From Clostridium sp. C2-6-12 (GTDB lineage Bacteria > Bacillota > Clostridia > Clostridiales > Clostridiaceae), in assembly GCF_009928485.1 (NCBI RefSeq), contig NZ_JAABNP010000006.1, forward strand, positions 62,001-126,000: 64,000 nucleotides of DNA. The letters are read 5' to 3'. Position 1 is the first letter of the stretch. Each line of letters starts with the position of its first letter. The notes under the pieces were generated by a model. It was not told the origin of the DNA. It did no database searches and saw only the letters and a program-made list of their open reading frames with translations. Both the position numbers and the translations under genes were made by a program. Below are positions 45,524 through 55,499 of the stretch, in pieces.

Positions 45524-47287
45524 ATGGCACAGAGAAATACATATTTTCAGGATGAAATTATAGAGAAGAAAATAGATATTAAACAGCTTGGTAGAACCAT
45601 AAGATATATATTTCCTTATAAAAAAATCTTTGTACTCATAGGTTTTTTGATGCTTATTGGTGCAGCAGTTTCTATGATAGCACCATTATTATTAAGATAT
45701 ATAATTAATCATACTGTTATATCAAAGGATTATAGTGAATTATCTTTGATAATTGCTGGCTTTATTATTCTTGCAGCTATTGAGATAGGAATTACCTTTG
45801 CGCATCAAAGACTTATGGGTAAAACAGGGCATAAGATAATTGCTCAAATAAGACAAGATATATTTTATAAGCTTCAGGAACTTCCATTTGATTACTTTGA
45901 TTCAAGACCCGATGGGAAGATAGTTGTACGTGTTACTGATTATATTAATGAATTAGCGAATTTTTTTACTAATAGTTTGCTACTATTTATTGTTTATGTA
46001 GTAAAAATTGCAGTTGTTACTGTATTTATGCTTGCTATAAGTGTTGAGCTTACTGCTATTGTTTTTGCAGCCGTTATTCCAATGATGATATGTGTATTTG
46101 TTCTTAGGTATTCAATAAGGAAGTTATTTGCAAGCCTTAGAGCGAGAAATTCAAACAGGACTGCATTTATTGTAGAATCACTTATGGGTGAAAAGATTGT
46201 CAAGAACTATAATAGAGGTGGAATGAACGAAAAAATATATATGCAGATTCAAGATATTTGTGTTAAAACATGGTTCAAGATATTTATGAGAAATGAGCTT
46301 AACACTCCAATTGTTGAGATATTCTGGAATATGGGAACTCTTTGTTTATTTGGAACCTCATTATATTTGATTCTTCAAGGTAATAGTGGTATTGATGCAG
46401 GTACAGTTGTTGCCTTCATAAGTTATATGAGTCTTTTTAGTGGACCTCTTACCCAGGTTGCCATGATTATTCAACAACTGGCGCAGGTAAGTTCTAATCT
46501 AGAGCAAGTATTCGATACAATTGATGCCCCTGTTGATATTGAAAGCAAAAATAGTGGAGTGGAACTTAAGAATGTTAAAGGACAGGTGGATTTTGAAAAT
46601 GTAAGTTTTGCATATGAAGATGACATTAATGTTCTAGAAAATTTTAATCTTTATGTGAAACCAGGAGAAACTATTGCTTTAGTAGGTCCTACAGGTGCAG
46701 GTAAAACTACTGTAATCAATACTATTACAAGATTCTATGATGTAAATAAGGGTAGTGTGAAAATAGATGGTATAGATGTAAGAGAAGCTACTCTTGCTTC
46801 ACTTAGAAAAGAAGTTGGAGTATTAATGCAGGATCCATTCATATTTAAAGGAACTGTTATTGATAATATACGATATGGAAGAACAGATGCAACAGACGAA
46901 GAATGTATTAAGGCTGCTAAAACCATTTTTGCAGATAAATGCATAAATAAAATGAAGAATGGATTTTATCAAGAACTAGAGGAACGTGGTAATGGACTTT
47001 CAGCAGGTGAAAAACAGCTTATAAGCTTTGCTCGTATTATTCTTAAAAATCCTTCAGTAATAATATTAGATGAAGCAACAAGTTCCATAGATACAGAGAC
47101 AGAAAATTTAATTAAAGAAGCAATGGATATAATTCTTAAAGATAAAACTGCATTTATAGTTGCACATAGATTATCCACTATAAGAGATGCAGATAGAATT
47201 TTGTATATTGATAATAAGGGAATTGCAGAAGAAGGAACTCATGAGGAACTCATGAATTTGAAAGGATTGTATTATAGCTTAAATTAA
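45524..47287 (+). CDS. ABC exporter half-transporter, catalytic partner
   Basis: 587 residues, six helices then ATPase. Walker A GPTGAGKTTVINTI, signature GLSAGEKQLISFARIIL (LSAGE in place of LSGGQ), Walker B VIILDEATSSIDTETE with the catalytic Glu, switch His in VAHRLST. Forms a heterodimer with the preceding gene. Substrate unknown; the family exports drugs, lipids or peptides. Ribosome site GGGGAGGCGGG lies inside the upstream gene's end. Confidence 0.93.
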   Translation: MAQRNTYFQDEIIEKKIDIKQLGRTIRYIFPYKKIFVLIGFLMLIGAAVSMIAPLLLRYIINHTVISKDYSELSLIIAGFIILAAIEIGITFAHQRLMGKTGHKIIAQIRQDIFYKLQELPFDYFDSRPDGKIVVRVTDYINELANFFTNSLLLFIVYVVKIAVVTVFMLAISVELTAIVFAAVIPMMICVFVLRYSIRKLFASLRARNSNRTAFIVESLMGEKIVKNYNRGGMNEKIYMQIQDICVKTWFKIFMRNELNTPIVEIFWNMGTLCLFGTSLYLILQGNSGIDAGTVVAFISYMSLFSGPLTQVAMIIQQLAQVSSNLEQVFDTIDAPVDIESKNSGVELKNVKGQVDFENVSFAYEDDINVLENFNLYVKPGETIALVGPTGAGKTTVINTITRFYDVNKGSVKIDGIDVREATLASLRKEVGVLMQDPFIFKGTVIDNIRYGRTDATDEECIKAAKTIFADKCINKMKNGFYQELEERGNGLSAGEKQLISFARIILKNPSVIILDEATSSIDTETENLIKEAMDIILKDKTAFIVAHRLSTIRDADRILYIDNKGIAEEGTHEELMNLKGLYYSLN

Positions 47288-47317
47288 TGATTACCATGTA
47301 AGAATGAGGAAGATATT

Positions 47318-48028
47318 ATGGATTATGAAAAATACACATCTAATGCTGAAAAATATTCAAAATATCGTACTGAATATACAAAAGAATTTATAGATTATTT
47401 GTACGAAAATGTTGGATTGAGTAATGATTCAATTATTGCAGATATTGGCTCTGGTACGGGAAAACTGAGTGGCAAACTATTATTAAAAGGTAGTCAGGTG
47501 TATTCTGTTGAACCGAATGATGATATGAGAAGAGTTGCACAAAATGATTTGTCTAGGTTCTCAAAATTTATTTCTATAAATGGAACAGCAGAAAATACAA
47601 CTTTACAAAATTCAAGTGTAGATTTCATAACAGTTGGAACTGCTTTCCATTGGTTTGATATGGAGCAATTTAAAAAAGAATGTAAAAGAATATTAAAACC
47701 AAACGGAAAGGTAATTTTAGTTTGGTTGAGTAGACCAGTAAATAGAAACAAGAACTTTGAAATTAATTTTAATGGCTTAAGTGGTGGAAAAGAAGAAAAC
47801 CCTGAATTGATAGCACCTTTTTTTAAAAACAATGATTTTGAGTATAAGATATTTCAAGAAGCCTCTTCATATACTAAAGATATTTTTATTGGACGAGCTT
47901 TATCAACATTTGACAAATTAACAGATAAAAAATATATTAGTGAACTTTCGAGTCTATTTGATAATCACAAAGAAAATGAGAATATAAATATTATTTTATA
48001 TACTCGAAGTTTCGTTGGTGAGGTCTAG
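47318..48028 (+). CDS. Class I SAM-dependent methyltransferase
   Basis: 236 residues. SAM motif I IIADIGSGTGKLSGKLL, acidic loop VYSVEPNDDM, motif IV VDFITVGTAFHWFD and post-IV RILKPNGKVILVWLS are as in Methyltransf_11-type enzymes. The family often methylates small molecules; substrate unknown. GAGGAAG precedes ATG, 30 bases after the ABC exporter gene, suggesting co-transcription. Confidence 0.9.
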   Translation: MDYEKYTSNAEKYSKYRTEYTKEFIDYLYENVGLSNDSIIADIGSGTGKLSGKLLLKGSQVYSVEPNDDMRRVAQNDLSRFSKFISINGTAENTTLQNSSVDFITVGTAFHWFDMEQFKKECKRILKPNGKVILVWLSRPVNRNKNFEINFNGLSGGKEENPELIAPFFKNNDFEYKIFQEASSYTKDIFIGRALSTFDKLTDKKYISELSSLFDNHKENENINIILYTRSFVGEV

Positions 48029-48095
48029 TAAATATATGTGAAATGAACAAATCAAAATGTGTTTGTTTAATTGGATGTAAAAGGAGACGGAACGT

Positions 48096-48560
48096 GTGAA
48101 GAAAGAAGAATTGTTAGAAAAAATAGCTCCATGTTCTTTGATGTGCCATACCTGTAGTGCTTATGAACATGGAGTGATTTCAGAAGCAGCAAAACAATTA
48201 TCAAAATATATGGAAGGTGTTTATGAATTTTATGAAAAACATGCTCCATGTGAGCTTGAACGATTTAATGTCTTTCAAGAAGAGTTGGTAAAGTATAGTG
48301 CAGGTAATTGTTCAGGATGTCGCAACAGAGAACATCATGGATGTAGTATAAAGGACTGCTTTATTCTTGATTGCACAAAAGAACGTAATATTGATTATTG
48401 TGGTGAATGTGCTGAATTTCCATGTGATAAAACACAGAAAATTTTTGAAAAAGAAGTATATAAGCAATGGCTTAAAGGTAATCAAGAAATTAAAAGCTTA
48501 GGAATAGAAGGTTTTTGGAAAAAGAATTCTGAAAAACCACATTATAAGGCATATAAATAA
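48096..48560 (+). CDS. DUF3795 Cys-rich protein
   Basis: 154 residues with a family-typical Cys pattern: APCSLMCHTCSAYEHG, GNCSGCRNREHHGCSIKDC and YCGECAEFPCDK, suggesting a zinc or Fe-S site. DUF3795 proteins are uncharacterised. GTG start with AAGGAGACGG upstream. Lies between the methyltransferase and GH115 genes, with 67 and 75 base gaps. Confidence 0.85.
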   Translation: MKKEELLEKIAPCSLMCHTCSAYEHGVISEAAKQLSKYMEGVYEFYEKHAPCELERFNVFQEELVKYSAGNCSGCRNREHHGCSIKDCFILDCTKERNIDYCGECAEFPCDKTQKIFEKEVYKQWLKGNQEIKSLGIEGFWKKNSEKPHYKAYK

Positions 48561-48635
48561 TAATAGATAAGTTCCAATCATATGAAAAAAAAAGAATAAT
48601 TCTTATATTGTGAACTTTAGGAGGAAAGAAAAGTA

Positions 48636-51479
48636 ATGAAAAAAGTAACAATTGCAGCAGCGGGTAAAGCAGCGGCCATGTATATAGATCAAAAAGGGCA
48701 AGATTATAATGGTTTAAGGCTTGTAGCAAATTCTTTTGTTGAAGATATTAATTTAGTTGCTGGAGTGATTCCAGAAGTAAAGACAACAGTGAATGAATTA
48801 AAAGAAACAGTAATAATTGCAGGCTCTATAGGCAATAACGATATAATTGATACATTAATCTCAAAAGGAACAATAGATGTAACTGGTATAAAGGATAAGC
48901 GTGAATGTTATAAGATTCAGGTTGTTGAAAAGCCAGTTGAAGGTGTGGATAACGCTATTGTTATTATGGGAAGTGACAAGAGAGGAACAATTTATGGAAT
49001 TTATCGTATTTCAGAATTAATTGGAGTAAGTCCTTGGGTTTACTTTGCAGACGTTATGCCAGCAAAGAAGTCTGAAATTATTCTTTCTGAAGAGGAATTA
49101 AATATAACTTCAAAGGAACCATCTGTTAAGTATAGAGGATTTTTCTTAAATGATGAATGGCCAGCTTTGGGCTCATGGGTAACTAATACCTTTGGAGATT
49201 TTAATGAAGAATTTTATGATAAAGTATTCCAGTTAATTTTAAGATTAAAAGGTAATTTTATGTGGCCAGCCATGTGGAGTGCTGTATTTAGTGAAAATGG
49301 GAAAAGCCATTCTTTAGCTAATGCAGAGCTTGCGGATGCATATGGTATTGTAATGGGGACATCACATCATGAGCCTATGTTCCGTGCAGGGGAAGAATGG
49401 AAACAAATTAACCAGCAATATGGTACAAACCCAGCATGGGATTTTTCTAGCAATTCAGAAGCTATAACAAAGTTCTGGGAGGATGGATTAAAGCGAAACA
49501 AGAATCTTGAAAGTTTAATTACCATGGGTATGAGAGGTGAACAAGACTCTGCATTAAAAGGTTCAGAAGAAGAAAATATCCAACTTTTAAAGGATATTAT
49601 TTTAACACAAAAACGTTTATTAAAAGAACAAGGTTTAGAAAAGGCACCTCAAGTTCTTACTATATATAAAGAAGTAGAGAAATATTGGTATGGAACAGAT
49701 AAAGCAGAAGGTTTAAGAACTTGGGATGAATTGGATGATGTAACAATCATGTTAGCAGATGATAATTTTGCAAATTTACGTACACTTCCAACAGAAGAAG
49801 AAAGAAATAGAAAAGCTGGCTGGGGAATGTATTATCATTTTGATTATCATGGAGGTCCACGTTCTTATGAGTGGGTAAATACAACTCCTCTTGAAAAAGT
49901 ATGGGAACAAATGTCGATGGCTTATGATTATGGTATACGTGATATATGGATTGTGAATATTGGAGACTTAAAACCAATGGAATTTCCTGTTTCATACTTC
50001 TTAGATTTAGCCTATGACTTTGAAACTTGGGGAGTTAATGGAATGAACAAAACCAAGGAATACACAAAGAAATGGGCAATGCAGCAATTTGGAACTGTTG
50101 CAAAAGAAGAAATAATAGATGGAATTGAAACTATATTAACAGGCTATACTAAAATGAGTGGATTTAGAAAACCAGAGGTTACTTATACTTCTACATACAG
50201 CTATACAAATTATAACGAAGCACAAAGAGTGCTAAAACAAGCAAGTAATTTAGAAGATATAGCTAAGAAATATTATGATGAAATTCCAGAAGTATGTAAA
50301 GATGCGTACTATCAACTTGTATATTATCCAGCTGCAGCATCAGCCAATGTTGTTAAAATGCAGATATATGCTGGATTAAATAATTTATATAATAAACGTA
50401 ATAGTGTTCTTGCAAATTCCTATGCTGCATTAGTTGAAGAATGCAAAAAGAAAGATATTGAAATGCAGAATTACTACAATAATGAGATGTCTAATGGTAA
50501 GTGGAAGGGAATGATGAGTTCTCCACATATAGGATATATGGAATGGAGTCCAGATGGATGGACATATCCAGAAGTTTATAGTGTTTCTCCTAAAGAGGGA
50601 AGTATTATGATTGTAGATGTGCAAGGAACAGAAAAAGAATATTGCTCTGGTACAGCAATATTGCCAGCATTTACAAATCTGTGTAAAGAAAGCTATTCCA
50701 TTACAATCAGTAATGGAGGAAACACAGAGTTTGCTTATAAACTGGAGGCTAGCGAAGCTTGGATAAAGGTAGAGGATATTCAAGGTACTATTTCTGATGG
50801 AAAGACTATTATGGTTTCAGTAGATTGGAATAAAGTATCTAAAACTTCAAATGGATTTATAACTATTTTAGGTGCAGGAGAAAAAGTCAAAGTAGATGTT
50901 ACCGCTGAAGTTATAGAAGTTGATAGTTTGCCTAACATGACCTTTGTAGAAACTCATGACGTAATTTCTATTGAAGCAGAACATGCAGTAAGTAAAGTTT
51001 CAAAATCAAATGTTGAATGGAAGGTTCTTGAAAACTATGGACGAACTTTATCTTCTGTAAAGATGTTCCCAACAACTGTTTCTTTTGAAAAAATAGATGA
51101 AGCACCATATTTAGAATACTCATTAAGAGTAAATGAAGAAGCAGAGTATACTCTAACAACCTATGTTGCACCAACAAATAATCTTTCTGAAAAGAGCCGT
51201 TTAAAATATGCTGTAGCTTTTGATGGTGAAGCTTCAACTATAGCAGATGCTCTGCCAAAGGATTTTTTTGCTGGAAGCTATATTAATAATATTTGGTGTG
51301 ATGCAGTGCTTGAAAATATTCATATAACTACCACTGTGCATAAATTAAGTAAGGGAATTCATACTCTTAGATTTTATGGTTTAGATGCAGGTTTAGTATT
51401 GCAAAAACTAGTTTTATCAAAAGGAAAACTTCCTTATTCATATTTTGGACCTGAAGAGAGTTACTATGTAGGTAAATAA
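48636..51479 (+). CDS. GH115 alpha-glucuronidase family glycoside hydrolase
   Basis: 947 residues. Begins directly with a cytosolic domain (no signal peptide). The stretch KYRGFFLNDEWPALGSW, LRLKGNFMWPAMWSAVF, GTSHHEPMFRAGEEW and MGMRGEQDSALKG is diagnostic for GH115, enzymes that cut 4-O-methyl-glucuronic acid side chains from xylan and xylo-oligosaccharides. A beta-rich C-terminal part follows (from about 660). Absence of a signal suggests use on imported oligosaccharides. Downstream of the SGNH gene, and 9 kb from a GH3 gene. AGGAGG precedes ATG. Confidence 0.92.
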   Translation: MKKVTIAAAGKAAAMYIDQKGQDYNGLRLVANSFVEDINLVAGVIPEVKTTVNELKETVIIAGSIGNNDIIDTLISKGTIDVTGIKDKRECYKIQVVEKPVEGVDNAIVIMGSDKRGTIYGIYRISELIGVSPWVYFADVMPAKKSEIILSEEELNITSKEPSVKYRGFFLNDEWPALGSWVTNTFGDFNEEFYDKVFQLILRLKGNFMWPAMWSAVFSENGKSHSLANAELADAYGIVMGTSHHEPMFRAGEEWKQINQQYGTNPAWDFSSNSEAITKFWEDGLKRNKNLESLITMGMRGEQDSALKGSEEENIQLLKDIILTQKRLLKEQGLEKAPQVLTIYKEVEKYWYGTDKAEGLRTWDELDDVTIMLADDNFANLRTLPTEEERNRKAGWGMYYHFDYHGGPRSYEWVNTTPLEKVWEQMSMAYDYGIRDIWIVNIGDLKPMEFPVSYFLDLAYDFETWGVNGMNKTKEYTKKWAMQQFGTVAKEEIIDGIETILTGYTKMSGFRKPEVTYTSTYSYTNYNEAQRVLKQASNLEDIAKKYYDEIPEVCKDAYYQLVYYPAAASANVVKMQIYAGLNNLYNKRNSVLANSYAALVEECKKKDIEMQNYYNNEMSNGKWKGMMSSPHIGYMEWSPDGWTYPEVYSVSPKEGSIMIVDVQGTEKEYCSGTAILPAFTNLCKESYSITISNGGNTEFAYKLEASEAWIKVEDIQGTISDGKTIMVSVDWNKVSKTSNGFITILGAGEKVKVDVTAEVIEVDSLPNMTFVETHDVISIEAEHAVSKVSKSNVEWKVLENYGRTLSSVKMFPTTVSFEKIDEAPYLEYSLRVNEEAEYTLTTYVAPTNNLSEKSRLKYAVAFDGEASTIADALPKDFFAGSYINNIWCDAVLENIHITTTVHKLSKGIHTLRFYGLDAGLVLQKLVLSKGKLPYSYFGPEESYYVGK

Positions 51480-51629
51480 TAATAGAGAAGTCAGCAGGAG
51501 TTATGAAATAAAAATTAACCAGTCCTTTAGATTGAGATAGTCATAAAAAACTATTTTAGTTTATATTTGTATATTATATAGAATTTAAATAATTAATTAT
51601 TTATAAATGATAGGTAAATAAATAAAATG

Positions 51630-51672
51630 CCCAAGGAAAATCTAATTTAAATTTTCTTGGGTGTTTTATTTA
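51630..51672 (+). terminator. Terminator after GH115 gene
   Basis: Arms CCCAAGGAAAAT and ATTTTCTTGGG (one bulge), loop CTAATTTAA, then TGTTTTATTT. The rest of the 347-base gap (51480-51826) is AT-rich with no other signal I can support. Confidence 0.8.
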
Positions 51673-51826
51673 TATGTGAATAAGTTATTGAATCTGAGAC
51701 TAGATGTGAAGTATTATTATTTTGGTATAATAATACAAAGCTATCATCAAATTAAATAGATATTTTTTAAATAAAGACATTACCTAATAAAACTTTAAAG
51801 AAGAATTATGAGAAAGGATTTATGTA

Positions 51827-52291
51827 ATGGATATTAAACTTGTAGAAGATAAAGATAGTAAATTGGAAGTTCAAATTAAATATCCAATTATGAATGCCCA
51901 TGTAAAGCAGCTTATACAAAAGATTAAGAGTACTGAAATGAAAATAGTTGGAAGTGATAGTGGTGAGGACACAGTCCTTAATATTTATGATATTTTCTAT
52001 ATAGAAAGTGTTGAAAGAAAAACATTTATTTATACAAAAGATCAAATTTTTAGAAGTAGCAAGAAGTTATATCAGCTATTTGATGAATTAAAAGAGTTTG
52101 GTTTTGTTCAAATAAACAAAGCATGTATTTTGAATATTGATGTATTAGAAAGTGTAAAAACTATTTTTAATAGCAGGTTGAAAGCTACCCTTATTAATGG
52201 AGAACATGTAATTGTTACAAGGACCTATATTCCAGAAATAAAAAAATGGCTAGATGGGGAGGCGAGTTTATATGAAAATGAAGATATTTAG
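51827..52291 (+). CDS. LytTR-domain DNA-binding regulator
   Basis: 154 residues without a receiver domain. The C-terminal 100 residues are a LytTR domain: DIFYIESVERKTFIYTK, KLYQLFDELKEFGFVQINKACILNI in parts, and VIVTRTYIPEIKKWL. Such standalone LytTR proteins are paired with DUF3021 membrane proteins, as here: the next gene starts 20 bases before this one ends. Likely binds 21-bp-phased direct repeats; a pair lies at 52720-52758. Confidence 0.92.
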   Translation: MDIKLVEDKDSKLEVQIKYPIMNAHVKQLIQKIKSTEMKIVGSDSGEDTVLNIYDIFYIESVERKTFIYTKDQIFRSSKKLYQLFDELKEFGFVQINKACILNIDVLESVKTIFNSRLKATLINGEHVIVTRTYIPEIKKWLDGEASLYENEDI

Positions 52292-52709
52292 AGAGTATAT
52301 TATTACAAGTCTTGCAGTAAGTATGCTTATTGTATTTTGGATGTTTTTTATTGATGCATTTTTCTATAATATGTGGTCAAACTTTAGAATTATTATTTCT
52401 ATAGTAAGCTTTGCTTTTTTATTATGTCTTATTCATACTGCTGTGAATTTTTTACTAGATAATAAACCTATAATTTCAATAATTCTAGAATATGCAATTG
52501 TAGTAATAATGTTTTTTGTCTTTGGAATAAAATTTAAATGGTATCCAGCTGGATCAGAATGGTTAGTATTTATTTATACAATTCCGGTTTATGGTGCTGG
52601 ATATTTACTTCGATTAGTTGGAGTAAGAAAAGATGCTGATTATATTAATATTAGATTATCAGAACGAAAAAAAAGAAAGACAGAAAAAATTGAAATTAAA
52701 AAGTTGTAG
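52272..52709 (+). CDS. DUF3021 membrane protein, LytTR partner
   Basis: 145 residues with four helices (about 8-28, 35-57, 67-88, 95-115) and a basic C-terminus, the DUF3021 layout. Such proteins sit next to LytTR regulators and are thought to hold or inhibit them at the membrane. ATG 52272 is used since GGGGAGGCG lies 7 bases upstream; the ATG at 52254 would include that site. Overlaps the regulator gene by 20 bases, so translation is coupled. Confidence 0.88.
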   Translation: MKMKIFREYIITSLAVSMLIVFWMFFIDAFFYNMWSNFRIIISIVSFAFLLCLIHTAVNFLLDNKPIISIILEYAIVVIMFFVFGIKFKWYPAGSEWLVFIYTIPVYGAGYLLRLVGVRKDADYINIRLSERKKRKTEKIEIKKL

Positions 52710-52719
52710 TTCTAAGTTT

Positions 52720-52758
52720 TTTGTAAGAGATGACAAGGTATTTGTAAGACATGACAAG
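52720..52758 (+). promoter_or_regulatory. Two 18-bp direct repeats with 21-bp period: candidate LytTR operator
   Basis: TTTGTAAGAGATGACAAG (52720-52737) and TTTGTAAGACATGACAAG (52741-52758) differ at one base and are exactly 21 bases apart, the classic phase of LytTR sites. They lie just after the LytTR/DUF3021 genes and about 65 bases before the hydrolase start. Confidence 0.65.
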
Positions 52759-52823
52759 TAATATTGAATAAGGAATAAGAGAAGGCTAACATGTAACTAA
52801 ACAACAAAAATGGAAGGATGTAT

Positions 52824-53981
52824 ATGATGATAATGCTTAAGGAAAGCAATTCTCTTATTTCAATATTAATAAGAAAGGTTAGGAAAGTTATGTTAATTTT
52901 ATCATCTTTTATTATTTTGTGTATAGTTGCACTTTTTATTATTTTATTAATACAAAGCCCAGGAAAAGTAAAACCATTGTTAAATGAAAATGGAGATATA
53001 ATTAAAGGAAGTATTTCAGAAAAGGTTTATGCTAATATTAACGGAGCAAATATGGGGATGATAATAAAAAGCAAGGATTTATCAAATCCAGTATTGCTTT
53101 TTGTCCATGGAGGGCCTGGTATGCCTGAATATGAATTTACTGAAAAATATCCAACAGGGCTTGAAGAAAATTTTACAGTAGTATGGTGGGATCAAAGAGG
53201 TTCAGGATTGTCTTATAATAGTGATGCTATAAAAGAAAAAATGACAACAGAACAGTTTGTACTTGATACAATAGAAGTATCAAAGTATCTTTGTGAGCGT
53301 TTTGGCAAAGATAAAATATATCTAATGGCACATTCATGGGGATCATATATAGGGATACAAGCAGCAGAAAAAACTCCAGAATTATTTTATGCATACATTG
53401 GAATTGGACAAATAACAAATCAAATTGAATCGGAAAAAGCTGCATATGACTATATGATTAATTACTATAAGGATGCAGGTAATGAAAAAGTTGTAAATAA
53501 ACTTCAAGGATTATCATTTAAAAACATGGATTATATGCCTAAAGAGTATGATAAGATTAGAGACGATGTAATGCATAAGGCAGGTATTGGGACAATGAAT
53601 GAAATGAAGTCTGTAATTAGTGGCATATTTATGACTGTCATGGAGAATACAGAATATACTTTAGGGGAAAAGATAAATATATGGAAAGGCAAAGCATTTT
53701 CAAAGTCTACTAATTTGAATGAGGAACTTTACAATTCTGATTTGAGAAATAAGATAACAAAACTAAAAGTTCCTGTGTATTTCTTTTCTGGAATTTATGA
53801 TTATACTGTGAATCATTCTATGACAGAAGATTATTTGAAAAAAATTGATGCACCAATAAAAGGTTTTTATCTTTTTAAAGAATCAGCTCACAGTCCAATA
53901 TTTGAAGAACCTAAAAAAATGATGCAAATTATGCAGGAAGATGTTATAAATAGAAAGAATAATCTAGTTGACACATATTAA
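52824..53981 (+). CDS. Membrane-anchored alpha/beta hydrolase (proline-iminopeptidase-like)
   Basis: 385 residues. One N-terminal helix (about 23-43) anchors an extracellular hydrolase. FVHGGPGMPEYEF gives the HGGPG oxyanion motif, WWDQRGSGLSYN is typical of prolyl iminopeptidases, AHSWGSYIGI holds the nucleophile Ser, SGIYDYTVNH the Asp and ESAHSPIFEEP the His. ATG 52824 is chosen since GGAAGGA lies 5 bases ahead; the ATG at 52818 overlaps it. Probably controlled by the LytTR regulator through the repeats upstream. Substrate unknown. Confidence 0.85.
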   Translation: MMIMLKESNSLISILIRKVRKVMLILSSFIILCIVALFIILLIQSPGKVKPLLNENGDIIKGSISEKVYANINGANMGMIIKSKDLSNPVLLFVHGGPGMPEYEFTEKYPTGLEENFTVVWWDQRGSGLSYNSDAIKEKMTTEQFVLDTIEVSKYLCERFGKDKIYLMAHSWGSYIGIQAAEKTPELFYAYIGIGQITNQIESEKAAYDYMINYYKDAGNEKVVNKLQGLSFKNMDYMPKEYDKIRDDVMHKAGIGTMNEMKSVISGIFMTVMENTEYTLGEKINIWKGKAFSKSTNLNEELYNSDLRNKITKLKVPVYFFSGIYDYTVNHSMTEDYLKKIDAPIKGFYLFKESAHSPIFEEPKKMMQIMQEDVINRKNNLVDTY

Positions 53982-54002
53982 TGCAAAAGGAGGTATTTAT
54001 TA

Positions 54003-55343
54003 TTGGAAAAAGAAGAAATTGAATTATTGCCGTCTGGACTTGTAACTTGTCTATTAGATGGCAGAGAAGTACGCATATTAAAGATATCTCCTAAAAAGTT
54101 AACTGTTCGTGTCGCTGAAGAGATAAACGAGATAAAGAGTGTAAGAGTAGCATTTTATATATTTGAGGAAAATAGATATGAAGAAGTGTTCATAAAAGAT
54201 TATGAGATTGTTGATAAAAATAAAAATGATTTTTATTTTGTTTATGCTTTTTCTATTGATTCCCAAGAATATCTTCATAGTGTAAGAAGGATTTTTAAAG
54301 ATTATTCAAAATATGTTACGTTAAAAGCTTTTGGAGAGGACAATGAATTTTCAAAGGAAATGGTAGGTTACCCAGCAGAAGCAGATTATGAGTTTTATAA
54401 TTATTATTTAGAGCAGAAAAAAGACTGGATGGAAGAGTTAGATTATTCAGAAGAGAAGGTTAATGCTTTAGAAGCAGTAGAATTAGCTATTACTTTAGAT
54501 AATGACATTTTATATAAAAAGTATATAGAGAAAGACATTAATGCTTTTAAAAAGGAGTATTTAAAAGCAAATTTTGCAGAGAACCATAACTTGTTTCAAA
54601 AAGATATTAACAGGCTTTACATCGGAAATGAATTTTGCCATAATTTATTTCCAGAAGTGAAATTATTAATGAGTATGCTAGAAAAAGCAAAAAGAGAAAA
54701 ACTTCAAATAACGCTCGCGTTTACATATATGAGAGATTTATACATAAAAAAGACAAAAGATATTATAGATAAAGTTTATAGTTGGTGTGAGAAAAATAAT
54801 ACTGTAATAGAGATTATAATAAATGATTTTGGAATGCTTAAATTAGTTGAAGATAAAAATGATTATTTTAATTTATCCTTAGGTGTATTATTAAATAAAA
54901 GAAAAAAGGATCCAAGATATATTTATAAAAAAGGGTACAACGAGAATAAGAAACTTATAGCAGAAAACAGTCTTAATAGTGCTATATTTAATAAGTTTTT
55001 AAAAGAGAATAAAATAACTCGATTTGAATATGAAAATTGCGGTTATAAAATGACTATTGCAGAAGGAAAACATAGCTTGCATATTCCCTTTTATCAAACT
55101 AACACATCACAATACTGTCCGTTATATGCAATGTGTACTAACTTAGATAGAGGGAAGCAGAAGCTTGTTAATGGCTGTCACAAGCATTGCGAAGAATATG
55201 TGTTTTTATATCCTAAGCATTTGAAAATGGTAGGAAAGTATAATTCTTTATTTGCATTTGATGATACTTTACTTAAAGATCAAAGAGAGTTAGGTGAGTA
55301 TATAAGTAATGGGATAGATAGAATAGTTTTAAATTTTATATAG
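54003..55343 (+). CDS. PilZ-like plus U32-family-like Cys protein, 446 aa
   Basis: Residues about 1-110 are beta-rich and resemble a PilZ-type domain, but the RxxxR plus D/NxSxxG c-di-GMP motifs are not clear. The C-terminal half resembles the end of peptidase U32-family proteins, with a four-Cys cluster in YCPLYAMCTN and GCHKHCEEYVFLYP. Many U32 proteins are not peptidases but Fe-S enzymes for oxygen-independent hydroxylation (UbiU/UbiV, RlhA, TrhP). TTG start with AAAGGAGGT upstream. A second U32 gene follows 156 bases later, suggesting a pair. Confidence 0.7.
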   Translation: MEKEEIELLPSGLVTCLLDGREVRILKISPKKLTVRVAEEINEIKSVRVAFYIFEENRYEEVFIKDYEIVDKNKNDFYFVYAFSIDSQEYLHSVRRIFKDYSKYVTLKAFGEDNEFSKEMVGYPAEADYEFYNYYLEQKKDWMEELDYSEEKVNALEAVELAITLDNDILYKKYIEKDINAFKKEYLKANFAENHNLFQKDINRLYIGNEFCHNLFPEVKLLMSMLEKAKREKLQITLAFTYMRDLYIKKTKDIIDKVYSWCEKNNTVIEIIINDFGMLKLVEDKNDYFNLSLGVLLNKRKKDPRYIYKKGYNENKKLIAENSLNSAIFNKFLKENKITRFEYENCGYKMTIAEGKHSLHIPFYQTNTSQYCPLYAMCTNLDRGKQKLVNGCHKHCEEYVFLYPKHLKMVGKYNSLFAFDDTLLKDQRELGEYISNGIDRIVLNFI

Positions 55344-55499
55344 TGTGAGCTATATTTTATAGAAATTTAATCTATTTTGAATCATACTATGTGTGACAAG
55401 TCCTAAAAATTGTTTATGTGAGCATAACTGTACCTTTATATATTTAAATAATAATATGAATTTTAGATTTATTATTTACTGCACTTAGGAGGAAATATA

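Noticed and set aside
49747..51237. Minus-strand open frames inside the GH115 gene
   Set aside because: Shadows of the AT-rich coding sequence, without ribosome sites or family similarity.
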